Below are positions 54,544-63,816 of a stretch of 64,000 nt of DNA, in pieces. This stretch comes from Mucilaginibacter mallensis (GTDB lineage: Bacteria > Bacteroidota > Bacteroidia > Sphingobacteriales > Sphingobacteriaceae): the NCBI RefSeq assembly GCF_900105165.1, contig NZ_LT629740.1:1178001-1242000 (forward strand), given 5' to 3'. A program made the position numbers and the translations under genes. Each line of letters opens with the position of its first letter. Position 1 is the first letter of the stretch. Under the pieces are notes generated by a model, which was given only the letters and a program-made list of their open reading frames with translations, made no database searches and had not been told where the DNA came from.

Positions 54544-55302
54544 TTGGAAGATAGAAAGAAAAAGGTTAAAAGTATATTGGTTACTTTACCGAAACCTGAG
54601 AACGACAAAAATCCATACGCTGAACTGGCTAAAAAGCTTAACCTGAAAATTGATTTCAGGGCTTTTATACATGTTGAAGGCGTACCGGCTAAAGATTTCC
54701 GTAAAGAGAAAATAAATCTTGTGGATTTTACTGCGGTAATTTTTACGAGCCGTAACTCTGCTGATCACTTTTTCCGCATTTGCGAGGAGATGCGTTTTGA
54801 AGTGCCGGTAGAAATGAAATATTTCTGCCTTTCAGAAACTATAGCCCTTTATCTTCAAAAATATATACAGTACCGCAAAAGAAAAATATTCTTTGGCAAA
54901 CAAACCGCGGCCGACCTGGCCGAAGTGTTAAAAAAACACTCAAACGAAAAGTTCCTGTACCCATGCTCGGATGTTGCTGCCGAAGAAACGCAAAAATTTT
55001 TGCTGGAGAACGGTTACAACTTTACACCGGCAGTACTTTTCCGTACTGTTTGTAGTGATCTTTCCGATCTGGCTGACGTTTTTTATGACGTTATCGCTTT
55101 CTTTAGTCCATCAAGTATCCAGTCGTTATATAAAAACTTTCCCGACTTTAAACAGAACAATACCCGCATAGCTGCTTTTGGTGCAACCACCCATAAAGCA
55201 GTGCTTGAATCGGGGCTAATACTGGATATTCCGGCCCCTACACCACAGGCCCCATCTATGACAATGGCAATAGAACAATACGTTAAACAGGTAAATAAAT
55301 AA
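54544..55302 (+). CDS. hemD: Uroporphyrinogen-III synthase
   Basis: Cyclises hydroxymethylbilane to uroporphyrinogen III in haem/tetrapyrrole synthesis, cytoplasmic. The 252-aa protein has the two-domain HemD pattern: VKSILVTLPKPENDKNPYAE at the start, VDFTAVIFTSRNSADHFF, a hinge, GKQTAADLAEVL, FLYPCSDVAAEET, VIAFFSPSSIQSLYKNF, RIAAFGATTHKAVLESGL and PAPTPQAPSMTMAIE at the end. The start appears to be TTG at 54544 (no suitable upstream ATG); the first residues EDRKKKVKSILV are typical of Sphingobacteriaceae members. It forms a pair with the upstream DUF4271 gene. Confidence 0.9.
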   Translation: MEDRKKKVKSILVTLPKPENDKNPYAELAKKLNLKIDFRAFIHVEGVPAKDFRKEKINLVDFTAVIFTSRNSADHFFRICEEMRFEVPVEMKYFCLSETIALYLQKYIQYRKRKIFFGKQTAADLAEVLKKHSNEKFLYPCSDVAAEETQKFLLENGYNFTPAVLFRTVCSDLSDLADVFYDVIAFFSPSSIQSLYKNFPDFKQNNTRIAAFGATTHKAVLESGLILDIPAPTPQAPSMTMAIEQYVKQVNK

Positions 55303-55522
55303 AGTTTAACTATTTTTATTTAACTTATTGTAACTTTTTTTTACAACTCGCCGTATAAAAGTCTGAAAATAGCCCTCTATTTGAATGATATTCTTGTATG
55401 TTTTTAACATATAAAGTGCTGATTATAAACTAATTGGCGCTAATGTTGATAGCTTATCAACAAACGCTGAAAAAAAATGTTTTATTTTCAGTATTTGTCA
55501 ATCATTTGTTATATTCGGGGGT

Positions 55523-55530
55523 TACATTTG
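55523..55530 (+). promoter_or_regulatory. Promoter -7 box upstream of gldK
   Basis: TACATTTG fits TAnnTTTG and lies 39 bases before the gldK ATG at 55570. TTTG motifs at 55505 and 55494 are possible but imperfectly spaced -33 elements. The 267-base gap from 55303 to 55569 otherwise shows only AT-rich sequence. Confidence 0.42.
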
Positions 55531-55569
55531 GTTGTTATATTTAATATAACTGGATTTTGAATTATATAT

Positions 55570-56886
55570 ATGAAGCAGATATACTCTTTAGTTTTTATTT
55601 TGGTTACACTGGCAGCATTAAGTAGTTGTCGTAGCGGCGGTGGGGGTGAACTAACCGGCGTCCCTCAGCGTAACTTCAGGGCCGAAGTGCCTTATGGTAT
55701 GGTTTACATACCTGGTGGAACCTTTTTAATGGGCCAAACAGATCAGGATATTACCTATTCTCAAATATCCCAGACAAAACAAGTTACTGTTCCTCCGTTT
55801 TTCATGGATCAAACAGAGATCTCAAATAGTCAGTACAAACAATTTGTGTTTTGGGTGCGTGATTCAATCGCTATCACCAACTATTTAAATGATGATAAGT
55901 ATTACTTGCACCCTAAAGGCGCAACCGCAGGTAAATCAAGCGGAAAAAAATATATTAACTGGGAATATGTAAAAAGATATCCGGTATGGAGCCCTGCACG
56001 TAAAGGACAAGGTAACAATGGCGCAAAGCTTGATGGTATGTACTATCAGGGTGATGACCGCGTGTTCGATCGTAATGAGATTGATGTGCGTTTATTAAAA
56101 TATAACTACTCAATGCTGGTATTGCGTAATGCTGCCAACTATAAGAACGATAAATCAAAAAGGCGTTCAGATTTCATTCTGCGCGATACCGTACAGGTAT
56201 ATCCGGATACGCTAGTTTGGCTGAGCGATTTCTCATACGCTGCAAACGAACCAATGGTACAGGGGTATTTTTCACACCCGGCTTACAGAAATTATCCGGT
56301 TGTTGGCGTAACCTGGCGCCAGGCACGTGCCTTTACCGTATGGCGCACACGTTATAACGATAGCTATAAAGATTCACACCACTTACCTCACCGCTTACCA
56401 TACGAATTACCTTCAGAGGCTCAGTTTGAATATGCTGCACGTGGTGGCAGGATAGGTACCGATTATCCTTGGGGTGGTCCGTATATTAAAAATGCTAAGG
56501 GTTGTTTACTGGCTAATTTCAAACCAGGCCGTGGTAACTACTCTGATGATGGCGGTGCTTATACCGTAAATGTAAGATCATATTTCCCTAACGATTACGG
56601 TTTATATAATATGGCAGGTAACGTTGCTGAATGGACTTCATCAACATTTAACCCTTCAGCTTCAACATTTGTTAGCGATATGGCCCCTACCTATGAGTAC
56701 GAGGCTAAAGCCAGCGATCCTGAAGAATTAAAACGTAAAGTAGTAAAAGGCGGATCATGGAAAGATGTAGGTTACTTCCTGCAAAACTCATCACGCAGTT
56801 ATGAATACCAGGATACAGCAAAATCATATATCGGTTTCCGTTGCGTAACAAGTTTCATGGGGCGCGACATCAGGGATAAACACTAA
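55570..56886 (+). CDS. gldK: Gliding motility lipoprotein GldK
   Basis: Outer-membrane lipoprotein that forms the periplasmic ring of the type IX secretion system with GldN. A lipoprotein signal with lipobox LSSC places the modified Cys at about residue 20. The remainder is a formylglycine-generating-enzyme/sulfatase-modifying fold: MVYIPGGTFLMGQTDQD, FFMDQTEISNSQYKQFVFWV, PVVGVTWRQARAFTVWR, LPSEAQFEYAARGG, GLYNMAGNVAEWTSS and KGGSWKDVGYFLQNSSR. The 438-aa length is normal. It is the first of gldK-L-M-N and carries the promoter region upstream. Confidence 0.96.
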   Translation: MKQIYSLVFILVTLAALSSCRSGGGGELTGVPQRNFRAEVPYGMVYIPGGTFLMGQTDQDITYSQISQTKQVTVPPFFMDQTEISNSQYKQFVFWVRDSIAITNYLNDDKYYLHPKGATAGKSSGKKYINWEYVKRYPVWSPARKGQGNNGAKLDGMYYQGDDRVFDRNEIDVRLLKYNYSMLVLRNAANYKNDKSKRRSDFILRDTVQVYPDTLVWLSDFSYAANEPMVQGYFSHPAYRNYPVVGVTWRQARAFTVWRTRYNDSYKDSHHLPHRLPYELPSEAQFEYAARGGRIGTDYPWGGPYIKNAKGCLLANFKPGRGNYSDDGGAYTVNVRSYFPNDYGLYNMAGNVAEWTSSTFNPSASTFVSDMAPTYEYEAKASDPEELKRKVVKGGSWKDVGYFLQNSSRSYEYQDTAKSYIGFRCVTSFMGRDIRDKH

Positions 56887-56934
56887 AATCTCAACTTACT
56901 TAACTCACAATCAAATACACTTTTTTTTAAAATT

Positions 56935-57729
56935 ATGGCTGGCAAAAAACAAGGTTACGGAATAAATAATATCGTATCATGGGGCGCTACGGTAGTTATT
57001 GTTGGACTATTATTCAAAATACAGCACTGGCCTTATGGTGGTCTGTTTATTTCTCTGGGTTTAGGAATGGAAGCTTTCCTATTCTTAATATTAGGCTTTC
57101 AGAGAGATACTACGGAAGTCGACTGGACCCGTGCTTATCCTGAATTAGCTGATGATTACACCGGCGAACTTCCTAAAAGAGCTGCTATTGCTTCAGGCAA
57201 TTTCTCAAACACTGCCGCTTTAGACAAAATGATGAGCGATGCAAAAATTGGCCCTGAACTTATCCAGAACCTGGGCGAAGGCTTAAGGACATTTGGTGAC
57301 AAAGTAAGCGCTATCTCAAGAGTTACCGATGCAGGTAATGCTACCATCGCATTTACTGAAAAAATAAAATCAGCAGGTGAGAGTTATGATAAATTAAGTA
57401 CATCATTTGAAAAAGCCTCTGCAAATCTGGCTGAAATGGCAGGCTCAAGCAATGATTCAAAAAACTATCATGAGCAGGTAAACACAATGGTTAAAAATCT
57501 TGCAGCATTAAATGCAGTTTATGAACTGGAATTGAATGACTCAAGTAATCACTTAAAATCAATGAGTAAGTTTTATAAAGACATGGAAGGAACTATGTCA
57601 AACTTTAACGAATCATTGGATGGTTCACAACAGTTTAAAACTGAAGTTGGCAAATTAGCTAAGAACTTGTCCTCATTAAATGCTGTTTATGGCAATATGC
57701 TATCAGCAATGAGCCAGCCTCGTGCTTAA
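56935..57729 (+). CDS. gldL: Gliding motility protein GldL (T9SS motor component)
   Basis: Inner-membrane subunit that with GldM forms the proton-driven motor of the type IX secretion system. Two transmembrane helices lie at the N-terminus (IVSWGATVVIVGLLFKIQHW and YGGLFISLGLGMEAFLFLIL); a conserved Glu in the second (GMEAF) is in the position implicated in proton flow. The cytoplasmic remainder to residue 264 is helical with heptad-like character. It lies 48 bases after gldK. Confidence 0.95.
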   Translation: MAGKKQGYGINNIVSWGATVVIVGLLFKIQHWPYGGLFISLGLGMEAFLFLILGFQRDTTEVDWTRAYPELADDYTGELPKRAAIASGNFSNTAALDKMMSDAKIGPELIQNLGEGLRTFGDKVSAISRVTDAGNATIAFTEKIKSAGESYDKLSTSFEKASANLAEMAGSSNDSKNYHEQVNTMVKNLAALNAVYELELNDSSNHLKSMSKFYKDMEGTMSNFNESLDGSQQFKTEVGKLAKNLSSLNAVYGNMLSAMSQPRA

Positions 57730-57785
57730 TACATTAATACCTAATTAATTGATTAATTATTTTAACCTAACTAAGATTAAATCAC

Positions 57786-59312
57786 ATGGCTGGAGGTAAA
57801 CAAACCCCAAGGCAGCGAATGATGGGTATATTGTATTTGGTTCTTCTGGGACTAATTGCACTGGATGTACCCGATAGTTTGCTGGACTCATTCAAAAATA
57901 TAAGTGATAGCTTAACAGCATCAAAAACTAACGTTCAAAGCGGTATAGATCAAGCCTTTACTACATTTGAGGCAACAAAATTAAAACAAGAAGGTGACAG
58001 GGCGCAAAAAATACATGACGATGCGTTAAAAGCCAAAAAATTGGCAGATGACCTGAATGCTTACGTTGAAACAGTAAAAGGGAAATTTATATCGGAAACC
58101 GGTCCCATTGATGATGCGACCAATGATTACAAAGGCCGTGAAGATATGGATGTATCAACACGTTTGATGATCAACGACCAGAAATACGCGTATGAATTGC
58201 ATAAAAAAATTGATTATACCAGAGAGCAATTATTAGCCTTGCTTAAACCGTCTGAAAGACAAGGTGTAAACCTTTCTTTAGATGCAGAGGCTCCTAAGCA
58301 CAGAGCTGGTTTCCCTAATAAAGACTGGGAAACCGCAAACTTTGGCGAAGGTATTCCAATGGCTGCCGCGATGACAGCTTTAGTGAAAATACAATCAGAT
58401 GCTAAAAACTCTGAGAACGAAGTTGTTAAAAAGATTTTAGGCCGTATTGATGTAGCGCAGGTTACACTCGATCAGTTTAAAGGTGTGGCAGTTGCTCCAA
58501 GCAGTTATATTTTGCAAGGGCAGCAATATAAAGCTGATATTTATTTAACAGCTTATGATTCACATTCAAACCCTACTATCACAATTGATGGGGCAAACAT
58601 ACCGACTACTAATGGTGTAGGTACTTATACAACAACTGCAAGTGGACAAGGTTTACACACATGGACTGGTACTTTAACCGTTAAACAGGTTGATGGTCCG
58701 GCAAAAACTTACCCGGTGAGCGGTCAGTACATGGTTGCAAAACCATCAGCAGTAGTATCGCCTGATAAGATGAATGTATTTTACATAGGTGTGCCTAACC
58801 CGGTTACGGTATCGGCCCCTGGTGTAGCTACTTCAGCTTTAAAATTAAGCATGACAGGTGGTTCATTAAGTGGTGGCACTGATGGTAAATATACTGTTCA
58901 GGTACATACTATCGGCGAGGCCAAGATCACTGTTTTAGGTGAAAAAGGTATGGTTTTAGGTACATCACTGTTCCGTGTAAAACGTATACCTGATCCGAAA
59001 CCAATGTTTGCAGGTAAAAGCGGTGGTACTACCAGCGCGGCAAATATCCGCGGTCAGGACAGAGTATTCGCGAAATTAGATAACTTTGATTTCGACGCTA
59101 AATTTAACGTAACACGTTTTACTATGCTTATTGTAAAACCACGCCAGGATGCTATCATATTATCAGGCAGTGGTAATGAGTTGACAAGTGCAATGCGTTC
59201 AGCAATGAACACAGTTTCACCTGGTACAACTATTGTATTTAAAGATATTGTTGCAGTTGGCCCTGATGGTTCGCCGCGCGGACTTGACCCGATTGTAATA
59301 AGTGCAAATTAA
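57786..59312 (+). CDS. gldM: Gliding motility protein GldM (T9SS periplasmic shaft)
   Basis: Inner-membrane anchored protein, 508 aa, that spans the periplasm to link the GldL motor to the GldK/GldN ring. The N-terminal transmembrane helix (MGILYLVLLGLIALDVPDSL) carries the family's typical start AGGKQTPRQRMM. Four periplasmic domains follow: a helical one up to ~220 and beta domains with PSSYILQGQQYKADIYLTAY, GVPNPVTVSAPGV and a C-terminal FKDIVAVGPDGSPRGLDPIV. It lies 56 bases after gldL and ends 12 bases before gldN. Confidence 0.95.
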   Translation: MAGGKQTPRQRMMGILYLVLLGLIALDVPDSLLDSFKNISDSLTASKTNVQSGIDQAFTTFEATKLKQEGDRAQKIHDDALKAKKLADDLNAYVETVKGKFISETGPIDDATNDYKGREDMDVSTRLMINDQKYAYELHKKIDYTREQLLALLKPSERQGVNLSLDAEAPKHRAGFPNKDWETANFGEGIPMAAAMTALVKIQSDAKNSENEVVKKILGRIDVAQVTLDQFKGVAVAPSSYILQGQQYKADIYLTAYDSHSNPTITIDGANIPTTNGVGTYTTTASGQGLHTWTGTLTVKQVDGPAKTYPVSGQYMVAKPSAVVSPDKMNVFYIGVPNPVTVSAPGVATSALKLSMTGGSLSGGTDGKYTVQVHTIGEAKITVLGEKGMVLGTSLFRVKRIPDPKPMFAGKSGGTTSAANIRGQDRVFAKLDNFDFDAKFNVTRFTMLIVKPRQDAIILSGSGNELTSAMRSAMNTVSPGTTIVFKDIVAVGPDGSPRGLDPIVISAN

Positions 59313-59324
59313 AAGGATTGGATT

Positions 59325-60290
59325 ATGAAGACGAAAATTTTGCTTATTGTATTATGTTTAGCTTGTACGGTTTCTTTTGCACAAAAGAAGAAACGTTCAA
59401 GAAAAAAGAAGGCAGCGACTACTACTCAGACGGCGGCACCTATTCCTACTTATACGCCGAGCACCGCCTTGAGCGCACAGCCCTCTGATACAAGCAAAAG
59501 AGCGCCATTAAAGCCTTTTGACAGGCCATTGGACGGCTATTACAAAAAATCAGATATCCTGAATGCAAGGGTAACACCTTATCCGAACATTCGTGAGGCT
59601 GATGTAGCTTATGCAAAACGCATATGGCGCGAAATAGATGTCCGCGATAAAATGAACCAATATATGGCGTCGCCAAAACAGCGCCTGATTGACATTTTAA
59701 TGACCGCTATTGCCAATGGTGAGTTAACAGCTTATGACCCGTCTCCTGATCCTAAAAACGATCCTGACGGTGATGGCTTTGCACACCCTTTAACACCAGG
59801 GCAAGCTAAAAATAAAATGGCCGATAGCTCAGTTGTTGACAAGTTTGATAAGGATGGCAACAAAATAAGCTCGGTATTAACCGCAGGTGAGTTTAATCCT
59901 GATAGTGTTGTAAAGTTCCGTATAAAGGAAGACTGGATTTTTGACAAAGCAAGATCTGTTTTTGAACCACGTATTATTGGTATTGCGCCAATGATAAAAC
60001 CAAAAGCAGGTAGCCTTGACCTTGATTACCAACCGGCATTCTGGATATATTTCCCTGATGTACGCCCTATATTAGTTACCAAGGAAGTTGTAAGCAAAAA
60101 TAGCGATGCAACAGGCTTGAGCTATGATGATGTATTTATGAAGCGATTGTTTAATAGCTACATTGTTAAAGTATCAAACGAAAAGGACGAGCGTATAAAG
60201 GATTATGCCCAGGGTATAGACAGGTTATACGAATCGGAGAAGATCAAGAAATCCTTATTGGACTGGGAACTTAATTTATGGCAATACTAA
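59325..60290 (+). CDS. gldN: Gliding motility protein GldN
   Basis: Periplasmic/outer-membrane ring component of the type IX secretion system that pairs with GldK. The 321-aa protein has a signal peptide (ending VSFAQ, residue ~19) then a Lys/Arg-rich stretch and the family features: RPLDGYYKKSDILNARVTPY, IWREIDVRDKMNQYM, LTAYDP, IKEDWIFDKARSVFEPRIIG and YFPDVRPILVTKEV. It is the last of gldKLMN and is followed by a strong terminator. Confidence 0.95.
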   Translation: MKTKILLIVLCLACTVSFAQKKKRSRKKKAATTTQTAAPIPTYTPSTALSAQPSDTSKRAPLKPFDRPLDGYYKKSDILNARVTPYPNIREADVAYAKRIWREIDVRDKMNQYMASPKQRLIDILMTAIANGELTAYDPSPDPKNDPDGDGFAHPLTPGQAKNKMADSSVVDKFDKDGNKISSVLTAGEFNPDSVVKFRIKEDWIFDKARSVFEPRIIGIAPMIKPKAGSLDLDYQPAFWIYFPDVRPILVTKEVVSKNSDATGLSYDDVFMKRLFNSYIVKVSNEKDERIKDYAQGIDRLYESEKIKKSLLDWELNLWQY

Positions 60291-60330
60291 GTATTGATAA
60301 ACAGATAGATCCTTAATCTAAAAAATAAAA

Positions 60331-60364
60331 GAGCCCTTGCTAGATAATAGTAAGGGCTCTTCTT
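60331..60364 (+). terminator. Rho-independent terminator of the gldKLMN operon
   Basis: Stem GAGCCCTT (60331-60338) and AAGGGCTC (60352-60359) with a 13-base loop, followed by TTCTT; flanked on the 5' side by an A-run, so it could also act in the reverse direction. Confidence 0.85.
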
Positions 60365-60402
60365 ATTAGCTTTACTAGTGTAAACCGAAAAATGAAAACA
60401 GA

Positions 60403-61323
60403 ATGGAATTTGGCAGGGTAACACCGGGAGAATTATTAGAGGTTGATTTTACGCTTCCGGCTGATGCCGCGTTGACGATACAAACGCTTAAAGCAGCATT
60501 AAATGATAAACCGTTGGAGGTACATGTAGGTTGTGCCAAATGGGGACGTAAAGAATGGCTGGGTAAGATATATCCGCTTAAAACAAAAGAAGCCAATTTT
60601 TTAGATGAATACGTTAAGCATTTTGATTGTATTGAGCTTAACGCCACCTTCTATAATGTTTACGGCCCGGATACCATAAAAAAGTGGAAAGGCAAAGCGG
60701 AGAGCCACCCCGGTTTTAAATTTTGCCCTAAGTTTTCGCAAAGTATTACCCATATACGCCGCTTAAAAAATGCCGACGATATTACTACTAGCTATTATGA
60801 AGGTATTTTAGCCTTCGGAGATAAGCTGGGCCCCCTTTTTCTACAGCTGAGCGATAATTATACCCCAAAGAGTTTCCCTGAGCTTAAGATCTACCTGGAA
60901 AGCTTACCAACTGATATCCCTGTTTTTGTTGAACTGCGACACAAGGATTGGTTTGCCATCCCCGAAAACCGCGACCAGGTATTTGAGCTTTTCAAACAGT
61001 TAAACATTGGTGCCGTAATAACAGATGCCAGCGGCCGGCGCGATGTAGTGCATATGACTTTACCTACGCCACATGCTTTTATCCGTTTTGTAGGCAACAG
61101 CCTGCATAAAACCGATTATACACGTGTTGACGAATGGGTTGCCCGGATACAGCAATGGCAAACACAAGGCCTGCAATCGGTATGGTTCTTTATGCACCAG
61201 CATGATGAACGCTACTCACCTGAGCTGGCTGACTATGTTGTTGAACAATTGAACAAAAAATTAGGTACACAGCTGGCGAGGCCGCAGTTTATTGATCGGG
61301 ACAAACAACCAGAATTATTTTGA
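60403..61323 (+). CDS. DUF72 domain protein
   Basis: A 306-aa cytoplasmic TIM-barrel protein of the DUF72/YecE family. Signatures: VHVGCAKWGRKEWLGKIYP, FDCIELNATFYNVYGPDT, KFCPKFSQSITHIRRL, LGPLFLQLSDNYTPKSF, FVELRHKDWF and TPHAFIRFVGNSLH. Function is not established. It starts 112 bases after gldN, separated by a terminator, so it is probably transcribed alone. Confidence 0.9.
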   Translation: MEFGRVTPGELLEVDFTLPADAALTIQTLKAALNDKPLEVHVGCAKWGRKEWLGKIYPLKTKEANFLDEYVKHFDCIELNATFYNVYGPDTIKKWKGKAESHPGFKFCPKFSQSITHIRRLKNADDITTSYYEGILAFGDKLGPLFLQLSDNYTPKSFPELKIYLESLPTDIPVFVELRHKDWFAIPENRDQVFELFKQLNIGAVITDASGRRDVVHMTLPTPHAFIRFVGNSLHKTDYTRVDEWVARIQQWQTQGLQSVWFFMHQHDERYSPELADYVVEQLNKKLGTQLARPQFIDRDKQPELF

Positions 61324-61328
61324 TTAGA

Positions 61329-61442
61329 AGAACCAGGATTTACTGGATTTAAAAGATTATCAGAGTGTATAAAAGTACATTGCTGAGCAACATCCTGTAA
61401 ATCCCAAAAATCAAAAAAATCCTGGTTCGAAATCCTGGTTCG
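61329..61442. repeat. Inverted-repeat element with AATCCTGGTTCG units
   Basis: GAACCAGGATTTACTGGATT begins at 61329; facing it are two direct copies of AATCCTGGTTCG at 61418-61429 and 61431-61442, and a related ATCCTGTAAATCC at 61392-61404. The ends pair to form a long interrupted hairpin (CCAGGATT with AATCCTGG). It fills the gap between convergent DUF72 and DUF1345 genes. Such 'atcctgtaaatcc...atcctggttc' hairpins recall interspersed repeats in Bacteroidota genomes; it may also act as a terminator. Confidence 0.6.
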
Positions 61443-61448
61443 TTTATT

Positions 61449-62141
61449 CTACTGCGATACCATCCCCGATATCACATTGATGCTCAGCGCCACTATCAGC
61501 GTATTAAATATAAAGGATATCAAACTATGCACCAGGCAAAGGCGACGGATGGAGCGGTGGGTAATCACAACATCTGACACCTGGAATGTCATACCTACTA
61601 CAAACGCGAAATATACAAAATCAAGATAATCGGGGTCTTCAGTGTCAGGGAACTGGAGGCCGCCACCGGGTAATACTTTACCATCATCAGTATCGGTATC
61701 ATAATACATATGCGCGTAGCGCGATGTAAAAACGGTATGAACCAGCCACCATGATACTGCAACCGCAGATATGGAGAGCAATATATGTGCATTTTTAGCT
61801 GCCGCAGAAATCCCATGGGATGATTTTAACAGGAAAACAATAGCCACTAAACTAACCACTGCCGCTGTTATAATAAATACAAACAGGAAATATCGGCTTG
61901 AATCCTGTAGTTTGGCTATCTTTTTTACCTCGCGCGGGTGGGAGCTAAGCATAATGATCCAGTTGAGTATGATTATGGTTAAGGCGCAGCCTATCCAGCA
62001 GGATAATGCCAGTTCGGGCCAGGTTAATGAATCGCGGAAGCAGAAAAAAACAATTACACTAACAGCAATTGCTATCATTAAACGAACGTGTGCATCAATC
62101 CGGAAAAAAAATCGTCTATCGGGGATTATATTTTTTGTCAT
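61449..62141 (-). CDS. DUF1345 membrane protein
   Basis: A 230-aa integral membrane protein with about five hydrophobic helices and the DUF1345 pattern: FFRIDAHVRLMIAIAVSVIV, LALSCWIGCALTIIILNW, YFLFVFIITAAVVSLVAIVF, ISAVAVSWWLVHTVFTSRYA, DYLDFVYFAFVVGMTFQVSD and a last helix SLISFIFNTLIVALSINVI. No known function. It starts 8 bases after ywbE-like gene, so the two are co-transcribed. Confidence 0.87.
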   Translation of the reverse strand: MTKNIIPDRRFFFRIDAHVRLMIAIAVSVIVFFCFRDSLTWPELALSCWIGCALTIIILNWIIMLSSHPREVKKIAKLQDSSRYFLFVFIITAAVVSLVAIVFLLKSSHGISAAAKNAHILLSISAVAVSWWLVHTVFTSRYAHMYYDTDTDDGKVLPGGGLQFPDTEDPDYLDFVYFAFVVGMTFQVSDVVITHRSIRRLCLVHSLISFIFNTLIVALSINVISGMVSQ

Positions 62142-62149
62142 TTTTTTAT

Positions 62150-62350
62150 TTAGTCTTCTTCAATAATTTCAATTACACGGCCAACCTGCCCATCCTCCAG
62201 CCTAACCTTTATGCCCCGCGAGTGATAAGATGAACTGGTTAATAAATTCTTTACTATCCCGCGTGTTCTTTTGCCCGATCGTTGATCTTGTTTGAGTATG
62301 ATATCAACCTCAAGTCCGGGATAAATATCGCTTCTGTTCTGTCCGTTCAT
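62150..62350 (-). CDS. YwbE family small protein
   Basis: A 66-aa soluble basic protein of the YwbE family: SDIYPGLEVDIILKQDQRSG, KRTRGIVKNLLTSSSYHSRG, IKVRLEDGQVGRVIEI. These are small beta-rich proteins with no defined role. The ATG at 62350 is preferred; an in-frame TTG at 62359 overlaps a TAnnTTTG-like box (complement of 62357-62364), which would give a very short leader. Confidence 0.87.
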   Translation of the reverse strand: MNGQNRSDIYPGLEVDIILKQDQRSGKRTRGIVKNLLTSSSYHSRGIKVRLEDGQVGRVIEIIEED

Positions 62351-62446
62351 TTTATCCAAATCTATAACAGATTATTTATAAAGCCTATTTTATTTGAACA
62401 TCAGAACACCAGTGTGTTTTTTGACTTTTTAATTTTGACTTTTGAA

Positions 62447-62875
62447 TTAGCTATTGCTCGAGGTATGATCGCAAACAATTTTCCACCCACCATCAATTTT
62501 GCGGAACCATAAGGTAAAATAACCGCCTATATCTCCGCTGGCACGTGTTAAATGCCATCCGCCAAGCATAAACGCGTTCTCGGGGTCAAGTAATTGCAGT
62601 TTAATCACCTTAAATGCCAGCTGCCCCATAGCGGCTTTACCCGGGTAGCGTTTTTTATAATTATCGAGCGTAGTTTGCCAGCCATAAACAGGCCCGGTTT
62701 TGCCAACAAACATTAACGAATCCGATTTCCAGTAGCCTTGCATAAAGCCATCAACATCGGCATTGTTCCAGGCTTGCTGCTGGTCGGCTAATAATTTAAG
62801 GATGGCTTGCTTGTCTTGTGCATAAACTGTACACAATGTAAAAATGAACAAGCAGGAAAGTAACAATCTCTTCAT
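62447..62875 (-). CDS. SnoaL/DUF4440-like secreted protein
   Basis: A 142-aa protein with a signal peptide (LLLSCLFIFTLCTVYAQ) and an NTF2-like cone fold: ILKLLADQQQAWNNADVDGF, MQGYWKSDSLMFVG, WQTTLDNYKKRYP, GGWHLTRASGDIGGYFTLWF, KIDGGWKIVCDHTS. The SC within the signal (LLSC) could be a lipobox. Function unknown; such proteins often act as small-molecule binding or calcium/calmodulin-kinase-II association-like domains. Confidence 0.8.
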   Translation of the reverse strand: MKRLLLSCLFIFTLCTVYAQDKQAILKLLADQQQAWNNADVDGFMQGYWKSDSLMFVGKTGPVYGWQTTLDNYKKRYPGKAAMGQLAFKVIKLQLLDPENAFMLGGWHLTRASGDIGGYFTLWFRKIDGGWKIVCDHTSSNS

Positions 62876-62911
62876 AATGCAAAATACATAAAATCATCCG
62901 AAAATACTTTT

Positions 62912-62919
62912 TAGCTTTG
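62912..62919 (+). promoter_or_regulatory. Promoter -7 box of the sugar kinase gene
   Basis: TAGCTTTG fits TAnnTTTG and lies 18 bases before the ATG at 62938. It also argues against the in-frame TTG at 62917 as the start, since that codon overlaps the box. Confidence 0.45.
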
Positions 62920-62937
62920 GGGCTTCATCTAATACTT

Positions 62938-63816
62938 ATGAACAATAAAGTACTATGTTTCGGCGAGGTTTTATGGGATACCTTTGGCAATGAAAAAAAA
63001 GCCGGTGGTGCCCCTATGAATGTGGCAGCACATTTGGCCCAGCAAAAGGTTGATGTAGGCTTTGCCAGCAGAATAGGATCAGATGAACCGGGTATTAAAC
63101 TTGCGGGAGTTTTAAAGAAAAGTGGTTTATTTTCTGAGCTTATACAAGTAGATGAAGAACTGCCAACCTGTGAAGTCACTGTTCAGCTTGATGAAAACAA
63201 CCAGGCTACTTACATTATACCCGAACCCGTTTCGTGGGATAATATTCAAACTACAGAAGCGCTTGTTGCCAGCGCTGTAAAAGCATCAGCTATTGTTTTT
63301 GGCAGTTTAGCCTGCCGTACGCGCACCACTCGTGATACCTTACTGAATTTGCTTGATGAAACCAAAGCCTTAAGAATATTTGATGTAAACCTGCGCGCAC
63401 CACATTATACGCTCTCAACCATCGAGAACCTGGCAGCCCGTGCCACTGTGGTAAAAATGAATGAAGAAGAAGCCAACCTGTTAATAGGCGGCAGTAACGG
63501 GCATTTGTTAGATAAGATTGCTGAATTTCGTGCTAAATACCATCCGCAAACTATTTGTGTAACCCGTGGCGAAAACGGCGCTATGATATGGCATAACCAT
63601 GAGGTTTATGAACACCCCGGATTTAAAGTTAATGTTGTAGATACTGTAGGCGCTGGCGATGCTTTTTTAGCCACTTTTATTGCCGGCATCTTGGAAAAAC
63701 AACCCATGCAGCAAGTGCTTGAAAATGCCTGCGCCATTGGTGCATTTGTGACCAGTAAACGTGGTGCTAATCCGGTTTATGACTGGGCCGAAATAGATGC
63801 TATAAAACAGGGATAA
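62938..63816 (+). CDS. PfkB-family carbohydrate kinase (fructokinase-like)
   Basis: A 292-aa ATP-dependent sugar kinase. Family motifs: CFGEVLWDTFGNEKKAGGAP at the start, PMNVAAHLAQQKVDVGFASR, IGSDEPG, the middle VFGSLACRTRTTRDTL, and the catalytic/anion-hole signature VDTVGAGDAFLATF near residue 240 with Asp as base. The length fits fructokinases of this group. Its substrate could be fructose or a related ketose. It stands alone on the plus strand, not next to the mannose genes at 28 kb, though it could feed the same hexose-phosphate pool. Confidence 0.88.
   Translation: MNNKVLCFGEVLWDTFGNEKKAGGAPMNVAAHLAQQKVDVGFASRIGSDEPGIKLAGVLKKSGLFSELIQVDEELPTCEVTVQLDENNQATYIIPEPVSWDNIQTTEALVASAVKASAIVFGSLACRTRTTRDTLLNLLDETKALRIFDVNLRAPHYTLSTIENLAARATVVKMNEEEANLLIGGSNGHLLDKIAEFRAKYHPQTICVTRGENGAMIWHNHEVYEHPGFKVNVVDTVGAGDAFLATFIAGILEKQPMQQVLENACAIGAFVTSKRGANPVYDWAEIDAIKQG

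Noticed and set aside
55570..56886. GldK as a true formylglycine-generating sulfatase activator
   Set aside because: The FGE-like fold is standard for GldK, it is a lipoprotein in the gldKLMN order, and no sulfatase gene is nearby.
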